Below are positions 6,791 through 14,298 of a DNA stretch of 41,628 nucleotides, piece by piece. This stretch comes from Nitrospirota bacterium. GTDB taxonomy: Bacteria > Nitrospirota > Nitrospiria > 2-01-FULL-66-17. The stretch spans positions 1 to 41,628 of the forward strand of contig JBFLXB010000032.1 of the NCBI GenBank assembly GCA_040757335.1, read 5' to 3'. Under the pieces are notes generated by a model. The model was not told the DNA's origin. It was given only the letters and a program-made list of their open reading frames with translations, and did no database searches. A program made the translations under genes and the position numbers. The stretch's first letter is position 1, and each line of letters opens with the position of its first letter.

Positions 6791-7689
6791 TGACGGGGTT
6801 GGTCCACGACGAACGGGGCGCATCGCTCGTGGCCGCGATATTTCTGTTGGTAGTCGTGGCGTTCTTGGGCACGACCGTGGTGTCGCTGATGAGCACTCAG
6901 ACCATGACGTCGTTCGGGGAGACGCAATCGACGCAAGCCCTGTATGTGGCCGAAGGCGGTAGCGAGTTTACCCAACGGGCGCTGGCGCAAAACCTGAATT
7001 GGTACCGCAGCGCAACCGACCCGATCGTCACGCCGGCGACCGCGCTGGGTGCGGGCACGTTTGCCGTGAACACGAATCTGCCGGCCACTCTGTTGAGGCG
7101 GCGAGTCACGCCGGCGTCACTCGACATCTCCGTCTTCACCACAGCACGCTTCCCCGGCACTGGCTACATTCAGCTTGGGGACGACATTACGACCAACGCC
7201 GAGTTCGTCCGGTATACGGGGACCACCGCCACCACGTTCACGGGACTGACCCGAGACGACACGATAGGAGGGGTCAACGGGGGTGCTGTGGGGACCTTTC
7301 TTCGTGGCACGCGCGTCTACCCCGTGACGACTCTCGCGGCGAACCTGGCGCCCGTGGCCGCCGCCTGTACTCCCACACCGTCCGCGGCCACCATCCAGAT
7401 CAACCCGCACTCGAAGTTTCTTGCCGCCGGAACAATCGTCGTCGAAACAGAAGAGATCACGTATACGGGTTCGAGTACGGCCGGAGGCGTGACTACGCTG
7501 ACCGGTATCGTGCGGTGTGTCAATTCTCAGTCGAGCGGTACCCCCCACGGTCCCGGATATCCAGTCACCACGCTGCTAGTCGACGGCGTCACGCCGGACT
7601 ACCAAACGTTTCTCTCGTCAACAGGAGCGGTCGGTGGTGCGCCTTTGGGTTCTGCGACTCGGGTGGTGCAGAAGACGGTTCAGCGGTAG
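6790..7689 (+). CDS. MshP-like (PilX/GspK type) minor pilin with duplicated beta domain
   Basis: A 299-residue protein starting with leader MTGLVHDERG and the MshP-type segment ASLVAAIFLLVVVAFLG. Glu5 is replaced by Ala, as is usual for GspK/PilX-type tip pilins. A segment of the type QALYVAEGGSEFTQRAL follows. Unusually, the C-terminal half holds two related beta units, about 7156-7338 and 7387-7590. Each has the pattern 'E.(V/I).YTG', 'T.(F/L)TG(L/I).R', a Gly-rich turn and a (Y)PVTTL end. MshP proteins are normally shorter (about 140-180 residues). The repeat resembles a turn-rich beta unit seen in some phage and adhesin proteins. A role at the fibre tip is inferred. Confidence 0.75.
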   Translation: MTGLVHDERGASLVAAIFLLVVVAFLGTTVVSLMSTQTMTSFGETQSTQALYVAEGGSEFTQRALAQNLNWYRSATDPIVTPATALGAGTFAVNTNLPATLLRRRVTPASLDISVFTTARFPGTGYIQLGDDITTNAEFVRYTGTTATTFTGLTRDDTIGGVNGGAVGTFLRGTRVYPVTTLAANLAPVAAACTPTPSAATIQINPHSKFLAAGTIVVETEEITYTGSSTAGGVTTLTGIVRCVNSQSSGTPHGPGYPVTTLLVDGVTPDYQTFLSSTGAVGGAPLGSATRVVQKTVQR

Positions 7690-7698
7690 AGGGCGAAC

Positions 7699-9417
7699 AT
7701 GTGGCGATGGCTGACATCGGGTGGCGTAGTTGTCCTAGTGCTGGGTCTTTGGGGGGGCTGCGCGGAGGCCGCTCGCAACTTCGTCGCAGCGCAGACTCCA
7801 GCGCCGAATGCACCGGTGACCATGGGTTCCACGGGAACCCTGACTTACCGCATCACCAACGCGAACACGGGAGGAAACACCGGCGAGCGGATCTACGAAG
7901 TCCGATTCCGAGTCGGGGGCGGAGGCAGGCGTGGCGGAGGTGCAAGCAGCACGTTTTCAGCAGCCACTGCTGCGCCCGCGGGGTGGACGCGCACCTCGTT
8001 CAGCACCACGTCGGTGACGTTTCGCGCCAACTCGTGGGCCAATGCGATTATCACAGGGTCGTACCTGGATTTCCCGATCGTCTTCAACTTCCGGCAGACC
8101 ACAGCGGATACCACTGAACGCCTACGGGACATCCGTGCCAGGTATACGAATAGTGTGGGTGGACCGCCGTTTACCAACTTGGGGTCCGATACGGACAGCA
8201 ACCAGGGCGGCTGGACGCTCAGATCGCTCGAAATCACCTCGCTCCAAATCACGGATACGAGCGGTGTTCCGATCACTGCCCTAAGCGCTGGTAGCAGTTT
8301 TCGCCTGGTCATGAGCGTGACGAATCGCTCGACAGCTACGATGACCGCGATCAGGTCAGGCCCGACCGACCCACCAGTAGCTTCAGTTTTGACTGGGACA
8401 GCCACGGTCGGGTGGACATCGACCGTAAATAGCCCCAATCCCTTGACCCTGGCTCCAGGGGCCAGTGGCACGATCACGTATACGTACACCACAGGCCTTG
8501 CGGATAGCGGGACGATCAACTTTGCCAACATCTACGCCCGCAACAATACCGGGAGCGGCACGTCTGCCCTCGCCACGTCGCCCACCCTTGCTATTGGTCG
8601 GTTCACCGCAGCGATCAACGTTTCGTCGGCGTGTCTCTACAGCGGCCAAAGTTTTACGGTCGACATGGTCCTCACCAATCGATATCCCTATGCCATCGAT
8701 AACGTCACTCCCACACTCACGGTGTCTCTCGCCGGAGCGCCGCTGACCCTGACCTCCGGTCCAAATCCCACTCCGCCGAACGGACCTGTTCCGGCAAGTG
8801 GGGCGGCGACATACACGTTCACGTGGGTGTACCTCGTTACATCGGCCGCCAATGGTCAGACCTTCACCTTCGACGGGTCCGCAACCGGCACCGGCGTGGT
8901 CCTCGGAAGTCCGGTTCATACCACACCCACGTCCTCGTCGTTAGTAACAAAAGCCGGAGGGTACTCGATCAGCGCCAACCAGACCAACGGCACGAGTACC
9001 AACGAGGAGATCAGTTGGGCGTTTCAGAACAACGGCTGCGCCGCGACCAACAACGTGGCCATTGACCTTCCCGCAGGGTGGGTGTGGGCTGGAGGAGGCG
9101 AGGACAGCTATGCACTCGTTGACACAGGCGTCGGGACGTCTTCTGAGAACTGGAGCGCTTTGGGTCCCGACCCAGTGACGTTTACCGCCCAGACGGTTGC
9201 GGATCGCCTGTACGTGGGGGGACAAGGGGAGTACCGGCTCGCGTTTTCCAGCACACCGACCGCGACCGTTCCCACTGTGTATACGTTTAACGTGACGATC
9301 ACGGACGCCACCGGGGCTCCGGCCGTTACGGTGCCCGCCTCGGTCACGCTGAATCCATTCAATACCGGTGGACTCAACGATGCCAACGGACTGATCTGGC
9401 AAGAACAATTCCGGTGA
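7699..9417 (+). CDS. Large secreted beta-sandwich protein, MshQ-like candidate tip protein
   Basis: A 572-residue protein with an N-terminal signal segment (residues 1-25, ending CAEAARNF). It is otherwise Thr/Ser/Asn/Gly-rich and predicted to be all beta. Several stretches look like DUF11/CARDB-type extracellular repeats: GSTGTLTYRITNANTGG, FRLVMSVTNRSTATMTAI, FTVDMVLTNRYPYAIDNV and EISWAFQNNGCAATNNVAI, each followed by a WT/W strand. It follows the MshP-like gene after 9 bases, exactly where MSHA loci carry mshQ, a large exported protein. No enzymatic motif was seen. It could be a pilus-tip adhesin; this is an inference from position and build. No clear terminator follows. Confidence 0.7.
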   Translation: MWRWLTSGGVVVLVLGLWGGCAEAARNFVAAQTPAPNAPVTMGSTGTLTYRITNANTGGNTGERIYEVRFRVGGGGRRGGGASSTFSAATAAPAGWTRTSFSTTSVTFRANSWANAIITGSYLDFPIVFNFRQTTADTTERLRDIRARYTNSVGGPPFTNLGSDTDSNQGGWTLRSLEITSLQITDTSGVPITALSAGSSFRLVMSVTNRSTATMTAIRSGPTDPPVASVLTGTATVGWTSTVNSPNPLTLAPGASGTITYTYTTGLADSGTINFANIYARNNTGSGTSALATSPTLAIGRFTAAINVSSACLYSGQSFTVDMVLTNRYPYAIDNVTPTLTVSLAGAPLTLTSGPNPTPPNGPVPASGAATYTFTWVYLVTSAANGQTFTFDGSATGTGVVLGSPVHTTPTSSSLVTKAGGYSISANQTNGTSTNEEISWAFQNNGCAATNNVAIDLPAGWVWAGGGEDSYALVDTGVGTSSENWSALGPDPVTFTAQTVADRLYVGGQGEYRLAFSSTPTATVPTVYTFNVTITDATGAPAVTVPASVTLNPFNTGGLNDANGLIWQEQFR

Positions 9418-9436
9418 CGTGCCCAAAGTTCCTTTC

Positions 9437-9464
9437 TTGACAGGTGGTTAGGGGGGGCTAGACT
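9437..9464 (+). promoter_or_regulatory. Promoter of the merR-pilMNOPQ unit
   Basis: TTGACA (9437-9442), a 16-base spacer and TAGACT (9459-9464) precede the regulator start by 43 bases. The core TTGACAGG...CTAGACT closely resembles the promoter at 14224-14252. A poly-G run lies in the spacer. Confidence 0.55.
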
Positions 9465-9507
9465 TGGCCGGCGGTGTAGAAAAACGGATTTATCAGTCGA
9501 GGGCCTT

Positions 9508-9774
9508 GTGAAGACCAGCGAACTGCTGAAGCACGTCGATATTCCGCGCCACAAGCTCTACTACCTCGAACAGAAGGGCTACGTGGCGCCCACAAGAATC
9601 CCAATGGGGGATTTGGAAGCTCGCGAGTACTCCAAAGCCGATGTGGAGCTGATCGCGGCGATCTGGAAGTACTTGAAAAAGGGCTTCAAGCACAAGATCG
9701 CTCACCAGAAAGCGCTCGAGGAACTCGGGCACGCACCGGCGGCACGCCGAGCCGCCTTGCGGGAGGCGGCGTGA
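9508..9774 (+). CDS. Small MerR-type DNA-binding protein heading the pilMNOPQ operon
   Basis: An 88-residue protein that is essentially a single MerR winged-helix domain: a first helix (TSELLKHV), a recognition segment (RHKLYYLEQKGYVAPTR), a wing with REYSKADVELI, then the helix IAAIWKYLKKGFK. It has no effector-binding or coiled-coil dimerisation domain beyond a short tail. GTG 9508 follows GAGGG at a short spacing. Its stop overlaps the pilM start by 4 bases (GTGA), so it is co-translated with the pilus genes and may autoregulate or control the pilus loci. The regulatory role is inferred; it could instead be a structural nucleoid-type protein. Confidence 0.75.
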   Translation: MKTSELLKHVDIPRHKLYYLEQKGYVAPTRIPMGDLEAREYSKADVELIAAIWKYLKKGFKHKIAHQKALEELGHAPAARRAALREAA

Positions 9775-10805
9775 AGTTTCTTCGCGGTCGACGCTCCATC
9801 GTGGGTTGCGATCTGGGGCGCAGTGCGGTCAAGCTCGTCCAGTTGCAGCGCACCGGCAGCGGGTGGTCCGTGGTGCAGGCGGAGTTACGCGAGTTGACGC
9901 CCGAGGCGCACGAGGGGGACCAGTGGCCCAGCCCGCAGGCCGTGCAATCGGCGGTCGAGTGTCGGTGGGCCAATGGGGAAGACGTGGCGGTCTGCCTGCA
10001 AAGCCGGCCTGCTATCGTGCGCCATCTTGATTTGCCGGACATTCCCAAACGGGAGCTCCGAGAAGCGCTGCAGTGGGAAGCCAAAAAAGCCGCGTCGCAG
10101 GCGGTTGAGGACCTGGTGGTGGACCATCTTCGCGGCCCGTCGGTGAAGTCTGACCAAGGCCGGACCATGCCGGTCACCATGGTGGTGGCCGAGCGCGAAG
10201 CGGTGGAGCAAGAGTTCCGCCGGTATCAACAGGCCGGGCTTCGCGTCAAGGTGATGGACATCAACGCATGCGCGTTCTATTACGCTGCGCATCGCCTGGG
10301 CCGGGATCAGACCGGAACCGGCTGCGTGGCGTTCGTGGATATCGGCGCCGGACGCATGGACATCAACATCGTCAAACACGGCACGTTGCGTTTCTCGCGG
10401 AGCGTGCCGCTCGGCGGCGAGATGTTGACGCAGGCTCTGGTCCGAACGTTCGGGACCGACCCCAATGAAGCAGAGACCATCAAGCGAGAGCAGGGCCTTT
10501 CCGGGAAGGCCAAGGCCCTCGAAGTGCTGGGACCCCACGTGGATCGATTGGTTGTCGAGATCCAGCGTTCGATCGACTATTACCGCGCGCAATCGCACGA
10601 CGGTGCGCTGGAGGCGCTCTGGCTGGGTGGAGGCACGTCGCTGATGCCGGGCTTTGTCGAGTACGTGGCGCGATTTGTCGATACCAAGGTGGACCGGTTC
10701 AATCCGTTCGAGGGGATGGACTGTCGCGGCGTGCGCCTCGACCTCGAGGCGCTTGCGCCTCGGTTCATTGCCAGCGTCGGTCTGGCGATCGGAGGGCAGG
10801 CGTGA
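9771..10805 (+). CDS. pilM: PilM (MshI-like) actin-like pilus alignment ATPase
   Basis: A 344-residue cytoplasmic actin/FtsA-fold protein that recruits PilN and links the motor to the periplasmic alignment complex. Nucleotide-binding segments are visible: phosphate-1 GCDLGRSAVKLVQL (from G12), phosphate-2 FVDIGAGRMDINIV (D190) and the adenosine motif GGGTSLMPGF (from about G286). The helix IPKRELREALQWEAKK is typical of PilM. GTG start overlaps the regulator stop, and its own stop overlaps the PilN start (GTGA). In MSHA systems the equivalent is MshI. Confidence 0.9.
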   Translation: MKFLRGRRSIVGCDLGRSAVKLVQLQRTGSGWSVVQAELRELTPEAHEGDQWPSPQAVQSAVECRWANGEDVAVCLQSRPAIVRHLDLPDIPKRELREALQWEAKKAASQAVEDLVVDHLRGPSVKSDQGRTMPVTMVVAEREAVEQEFRRYQQAGLRVKVMDINACAFYYAAHRLGRDQTGTGCVAFVDIGAGRMDINIVKHGTLRFSRSVPLGGEMLTQALVRTFGTDPNEAETIKREQGLSGKAKALEVLGPHVDRLVVEIQRSIDYYRAQSHDGALEALWLGGGTSLMPGFVEYVARFVDTKVDRFNPFEGMDCRGVRLDLEALAPRFIASVGLAIGGQA

Positions 10806-11413
10806 CGCGGCGGATCAATCTGGTCGCCGACCTTCTGCTGGCGACCGAACCTCCGCCCTCGCCGTGGACCGTGCTCTCGGTGGCCGGGGCCGCGTTGGTG
10901 ATCCCGTTGTTGGTGTGGGGCGTCCACGTCCGGGCCGCGACCCGCTTGGACCCGCAAGTAGCTGAGCTCAGGGCGGTGCGGGACCGGTTGACCACCGAAG
11001 GGAACCACGCGCGCCAGGTCATCGCGGACCTGGAGGCGCAAAACGCCCGCCGCATCCAAGAGCAGGCGCAGGCCGAGCAGATCAACTGGCTGGAGGCGTT
11101 CCGAGAGCTCACGCTGGTGGTTCCGCACGGGATGTGGCTGTCGGATCTGGGCGGGGAAACGGGCGCGCCGCAATCGGCGGGTTCCATACCCCAGGACGGG
11201 GACATCCCGATTCGCATCCGTGGTTTGGCGGTCTCGCAGGGCGTGGTGGCCGATCTCTTGGTGAATCTCGAAACGTCCACGCACTTTCGCGATCCCGTGG
11301 TGATGTACACGCAGCGGGAACAGGGCCGGGGAATCGCGCGGGTGGGATTTGAAATCCAGTGCGCGTTGCGACGGGCGTCGGTCGACGGGCGCCAGCCGGG
11401 CAGGGCCGCATGA
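10802..11413 (+). CDS. PilN-like inner-membrane alignment protein
   Basis: A 203-residue bitopic protein. The N-terminus MTRRINLV carries the short INL(L/V) motif by which PilN binds PilM. A transmembrane helix follows at about residues 22-42, then a periplasmic coiled coil (about 50-95) and a ferredoxin-like domain that includes VVPHGMWLSDL and RIRGLAVSQGVVADLLVNLE. GTG start overlaps the PilM stop; the PilO start overlaps its stop (ATGA). Size and order match pilN (mshI2 or mshJ side of MSHA loci). Confidence 0.87.
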   Translation: MTRRINLVADLLLATEPPPSPWTVLSVAGAALVIPLLVWGVHVRAATRLDPQVAELRAVRDRLTTEGNHARQVIADLEAQNARRIQEQAQAEQINWLEAFRELTLVVPHGMWLSDLGGETGAPQSAGSIPQDGDIPIRIRGLAVSQGVVADLLVNLETSTHFRDPVVMYTQREQGRGIARVGFEIQCALRRASVDGRQPGRAA

Positions 11414-12018
11414 CGGATGGGTTTCGCCGCATCGTTGCGCTGAGGCTGACCAAGGTGGAACGCGTGGTCGGCGCGACGTCATTGGCCGGGGCCATCATCT
11501 TCGGGGGCCTGTTGCTCGACATGCCCACGGTCAAACGCGCCAAGGCCCTTGAGGTCGAACGAGCCGCGCTCAACGTCGAGGTGGCGGGGTTGACCGTGCA
11601 GATCGATCAGCTCGCCGCGCAGCGTCGAACAGTGCAGGCCGAAGCCGAGCGCCTTCAGTCGGCGCCGCCCGATCCACGCGCGTCGGCGTTGATGCGCGCG
11701 ATCACCGCGATCGAGGAGCGGGGCGACGTGCAGTTCCTATCGGTCCGGCCGGTTCCGTCCGTGGGCGAGGGGACGGCGGTGGCGGTCGAGGTCAATGCCC
11801 CGCTTCGGATATTGGGAACGTACTTGGATGAATTGGAACGGTCCAGGTGGGCCCTCCGCATCCGGGATCTTCAACTGGCGAGAAACCCCGAGCGGGTGCC
11901 GCCGGTCTCCGCGAGGTTCGTCGTGGACACGGCGGTGCGGGTGAACGGATTCGGAAGCGTGGGTGCGCCGGGCAGGGTGGGAGTAGCCCCTGCGGACGCG
12001 GACGACGGGGTGCCATGA
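11410..12018 (+). CDS. PilO-like inner-membrane alignment protein
   Basis: A 202-residue bitopic protein. A short cytoplasmic stretch is followed by a transmembrane helix (about residues 24-43), a coiled coil (about 50-90) and a PilO-type ferredoxin-like domain (VEVNAPLRILGTYLDELERS). The C-terminal tail is Gly/Ala/Asp-rich. ATG 11410 was preferred to an upstream in-frame start because it makes the ATGA overlap used throughout this operon and begins near the expected N-terminus. It pairs with PilN and binds the PilP-like protein. The MshJ equivalent. Confidence 0.83.
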   Translation: MTDGFRRIVALRLTKVERVVGATSLAGAIIFGGLLLDMPTVKRAKALEVERAALNVEVAGLTVQIDQLAAQRRTVQAEAERLQSAPPDPRASALMRAITAIEERGDVQFLSVRPVPSVGEGTAVAVEVNAPLRILGTYLDELERSRWALRIRDLQLARNPERVPPVSARFVVDTAVRVNGFGSVGAPGRVGVAPADADDGVP

Positions 12019-12395
12019 AGGAACCGCTTCTCCGCACTTTGGTCATGAGCATCGGTCTGGCTGCCTTGACAGGGCTCGCAGCGGAGGTGGTCGGTTCCCG
12101 GCCGGTCCTGGCCGCGGACGGGGCGGTGTGGGGCCAAGACCCCTTCGGAGCCCCGCCGGGCGCGGTTGACGAGCCCGGTGGGCAAGCGCACGAGCCCACG
12201 GCTCCGGCCGAGTTACAAGGGATCATCGCGGGACCAGGAGGAATGGTGGCGATCATCGATGACCGCATCGTCCGCATCGGAGATCGCGTGGGCGCCGAGC
12301 TCGTCGAGGAAATTACCCCGCGCATCGTGGTGTTGCGGCGCGGATTGCACGTCCGTCGGCTGGCGATTTCGGGCTTGCCGACGCACGGGCGCTAA
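12015..12395 (+). CDS. PilP/MshK-like periplasmic protein
   Basis: A 126-residue protein. An N-terminal hydrophobic signal segment (about residues 8-33, ending VLAADG) precedes a Pro/Gly-rich linker (DPFGAPPGAVDEPGGQ) and a small beta domain (LQGIIAGPGGMVAIIDDRIV, then RIGDRVGAELVEEITPRIVVL). This is the PilP/GspC-like fold that contacts the secretin. ATG 12015 overlaps the PilO stop (ATGA); the longer open frame upstream lies within pilO. A strong AAGGAGA follows its stop for the secretin gene. The beta domain resembles that of the truncated gene at the left edge, so the locus has two such proteins. Confidence 0.75.
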   Translation: MKEPLLRTLVMSIGLAALTGLAAEVVGSRPVLAADGAVWGQDPFGAPPGAVDEPGGQAHEPTAPAELQGIIAGPGGMVAIIDDRIVRIGDRVGAELVEEITPRIVVLRRGLHVRRLAISGLPTHGR

Positions 12396-12404
12396 GGAGA
12401 ACGC

Positions 12405-13784
12405 ATGAAGACAACCGGTCGATGGGTACGCACGTTCGTCTTCGCGGCGGCGGGAGCGGCGATGATCGCGGCGTGGGCCGCCCAAGGCGACGCGCAGGAT
12501 CGCCGTGACATTCGCGTCGAACGATCCGCGGGGGATCGCTACTCGCTGGAACTTCGGGAGGCGGACATTCGGGACGTGCTCCGAGCCATCAGCCAAGAGC
12601 GCGGGATCAACGTGGTGATCGGCGAGGGAGTCACGGGCAAAGTGACGTTGAGTTTTCAGAGCGTGACGCTGTCGGATGCCATGGACGCGATCCTCAAGAC
12701 CGGGGACTGGGCCAAGGTCGAGGAGGGGGACATTACTCGGATCGTGAAGTCACAGGAGGGCACCGGAGATCTCGTGACCCGAATGCTGCCCGTCCAGTAC
12801 GCCAACGCCAAGGATCTTCACGAGGGCGTCAAGGACCTCCTCAGCAAAAAGGGAAGCGCCACGGTGGATGAACGAACCAACACCTTGATCGTGCGCGATG
12901 TCTCGGCCAGCGTGGAGTGGATCACCACGCTGGTCAGACAGTTGGACTCTCGGACGCCGCAGGTCCTCATTGAGGCGCGCATCGTGGAAGCCAGCACGAA
13001 TTTCACCCGTGAGATCGGCGTGCAGTGGGGCGGCGCGTACACCACGCAATCCGGAAATCGGATCACCACGCTCCACGGGGGCGCGACCAAACAGTTGTCC
13101 ACGGACACCTTTGCCGAGCCCCTGACAGGCGGCATCGGGCTCAGCGGGGGGCCGTTTGCGGTCAACCTTCCGGCTGCGGTCGGCCCGGGAAGAGGCGGGG
13201 CGCTGGGCATCTCGTTCGGCAACCTGGCGGACACCGTGCGCTTGGACTTGCAGTTGTCGGCGCTGGAGGATTCAGGCAGGGGCCGCATCCTATCCACCCC
13301 GCGGGTGTTAACCCTGGATAACAAGGAAGCCAAGATCTCGGCCGGGACCGAGATCCTTATCCCCACCACCACGATCGTAACCGCCGGCACAGACACCGGT
13401 GGAGGCGCCGCAGAGGCGCCGACAGGCGTGCAAACCATCGACGCCAAATTGGAGCTGGCTGTCACACCCCATATGACGCCGAACCGGGAAATCGTCATGC
13501 ACGTCAAGGTCGACAAGAAGGATCCGGACTACACTCGGGAAGTCCAAGATATTCCCCCGCTCAACTCCCGCAGCGCTGAGACGCATCTTCTGGTGAAAAA
13601 TGGGGAAACCGTGGTCATTGGCGGAATTGTCATCAACAGCACGTCGTTCGCGGAAAACGGGGTGCCCTGGCTGTCGAAGATCCCGATCCTGGGTTGGTTT
13701 TTCAAAAAACAGTCGACGGTGGAGAGCCAGAACGAATTGTTGGTCTTTATCACGCCGACAATCTATGAAGGACAGGCCTTGTAA
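12405..13784 (+). CDS. Short pilus secretin (PilQ/MshL-like)
   Basis: A 459-residue outer-membrane secretin forming the exit pore. A signal peptide (about residues 1-30) is followed by an N0/STN domain (LELREADIRDVLRAISQERG), a NolW/N1 domain (LPVQYANAKDLHEGVKDLL to TNTLIVRDV) and the secretin core, with PQVLIEARIVEAS, RILSTPRVLTLDNKEAKI, PPLNSRSAETHLLVKNGETVVIGG and the C-terminal VPWLSKIPILGWFFK. It lacks the AMIN domains of long PilQ proteins, so it is compact like MSHA-type secretins. No lipobox was seen. The start is well supported by AAGGAGA 4 bases upstream. It ends the operon; a small stem-loop overlaps its stop codon. Confidence 0.92.
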   Translation: MKTTGRWVRTFVFAAAGAAMIAAWAAQGDAQDRRDIRVERSAGDRYSLELREADIRDVLRAISQERGINVVIGEGVTGKVTLSFQSVTLSDAMDAILKTGDWAKVEEGDITRIVKSQEGTGDLVTRMLPVQYANAKDLHEGVKDLLSKKGSATVDERTNTLIVRDVSASVEWITTLVRQLDSRTPQVLIEARIVEASTNFTREIGVQWGGAYTTQSGNRITTLHGGATKQLSTDTFAEPLTGGIGLSGGPFAVNLPAAVGPGRGGALGISFGNLADTVRLDLQLSALEDSGRGRILSTPRVLTLDNKEAKISAGTEILIPTTTIVTAGTDTGGGAAEAPTGVQTIDAKLELAVTPHMTPNREIVMHVKVDKKDPDYTREVQDIPPLNSRSAETHLLVKNGETVVIGGIVINSTSFAENGVPWLSKIPILGWFFKKQSTVESQNELLVFITPTIYEGQAL

Positions 13785-13790
13785 AGGCCT
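13774..13790 (+). terminator. Stem-loop overlapping the secretin stop codon
   Basis: AGGCCTT (13774-13780) and AAGGCCT (13784-13790) form a perfect 7-bp stem with loop GTA, followed only by TT. The stop TAA lies inside it. It is a weak candidate terminator for the pilMNOPQ unit. Confidence 0.35.
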
Positions 13791-13816
13791 TTCCCGTCCG
13801 TGTCGGTTGTGTGGCC

Positions 13817-13845
13817 TTGATTCCGCGTAGCCGTTTCCCTATCCT
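13817..13845 (+). promoter_or_regulatory. Promoter of cutA, implying a leaderless mRNA
   Basis: TTGATT (13817-13822), a 17-base spacer and TATCCT (13840-13845) are followed by exactly 6 bases and the GTG start. Transcription would begin at or next to the start codon. No Shine-Dalgarno is present, which agrees with leaderless translation. Confidence 0.45.
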
Positions 13846-13851
13846 CTCGGC

Positions 13852-14187
13852 GTGGCCGAGCCGTTGCCTCAACCCGTCGCCGTGTTCATGACGTTCCCAT
13901 CGCTAGAAGACGCCAATCGCGTCGCGACCGCGTTGGTGGACGAGCATTTGGCCGCATGTGTCAACCTCTTGCCCGGAGTGCGCTCGGTGTTCTTTTGGGA
14001 AGGTGCCCGAGAGGAAGCGACCGAGGTTCTGGCCGTGGCCAAAACCACCCAGCAGCGCTTCGGCGATCTCGCCGCCCGGGTCAAATCGCTCCATGGTTAC
14101 TCGGTCCCGGAGGTCATTGCCCTGCCGATTGTCGAGGGGAACGAGTCCTACCTCCGGTGGCTGGCGGAGACCGTCTCGAAGTCCTAA
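13852..14187 (+). CDS. cutA: CutA1-family divalent cation tolerance protein
   Basis: A 111-residue cytoplasmic protein, the usual length for the trimeric, PII-like CutA1 family. Clear motifs are FMTFPSLEDANRVATALV, LAACVNLLPGVRSVFFWEG and the C-terminal helix preceded by HGYSVPEVIALPI. CutA binds divalent metals such as Cu(II) in some bacteria, and its true role is unsettled. It is a single gene between the pilus locus and the M23 gene. The GTG start is set by the -10 hexamer 6 bases upstream and by alignment of the first strand. Confidence 0.9.
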   Translation: MAEPLPQPVAVFMTFPSLEDANRVATALVDEHLAACVNLLPGVRSVFFWEGAREEATEVLAVAKTTQQRFGDLAARVKSLHGYSVPEVIALPIVEGNESYLRWLAETVSKS

Positions 14188-14223
14188 ATTTTCAAGTAAT
14201 TTCAATAGATTATTCCGGTTTTC

Positions 14224-14252
14224 TTGACAGGCTAGAAACCCTGTGCTAGTCT
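14224..14252 (+). promoter_or_regulatory. Promoter of the M23 peptidase gene
   Basis: TTGACA (14224-14229), a 17-base spacer and TAGTCT (14247-14252) lie 46 bases before the ATG. The sequence matches the merR-pilM promoter in TTGACAGG and in the CTAG-(A/T)-CT around the -10. Confidence 0.55.
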
Positions 14253-14298
14253 CTGGCCCGAATTTTCACGGGAAGGCAGGAAGCGAGAAAGGGCACGC

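Noticed and set aside
537-13784. A type II secretion system instead of a pilus
   Set aside because: Two major pilins with pilin-type domains, an MshEN-type ATPase, PilM/N/O genes and MshO/P/Q order fit a pilus better; GspL, GspM and GspD-type N-domains are absent.
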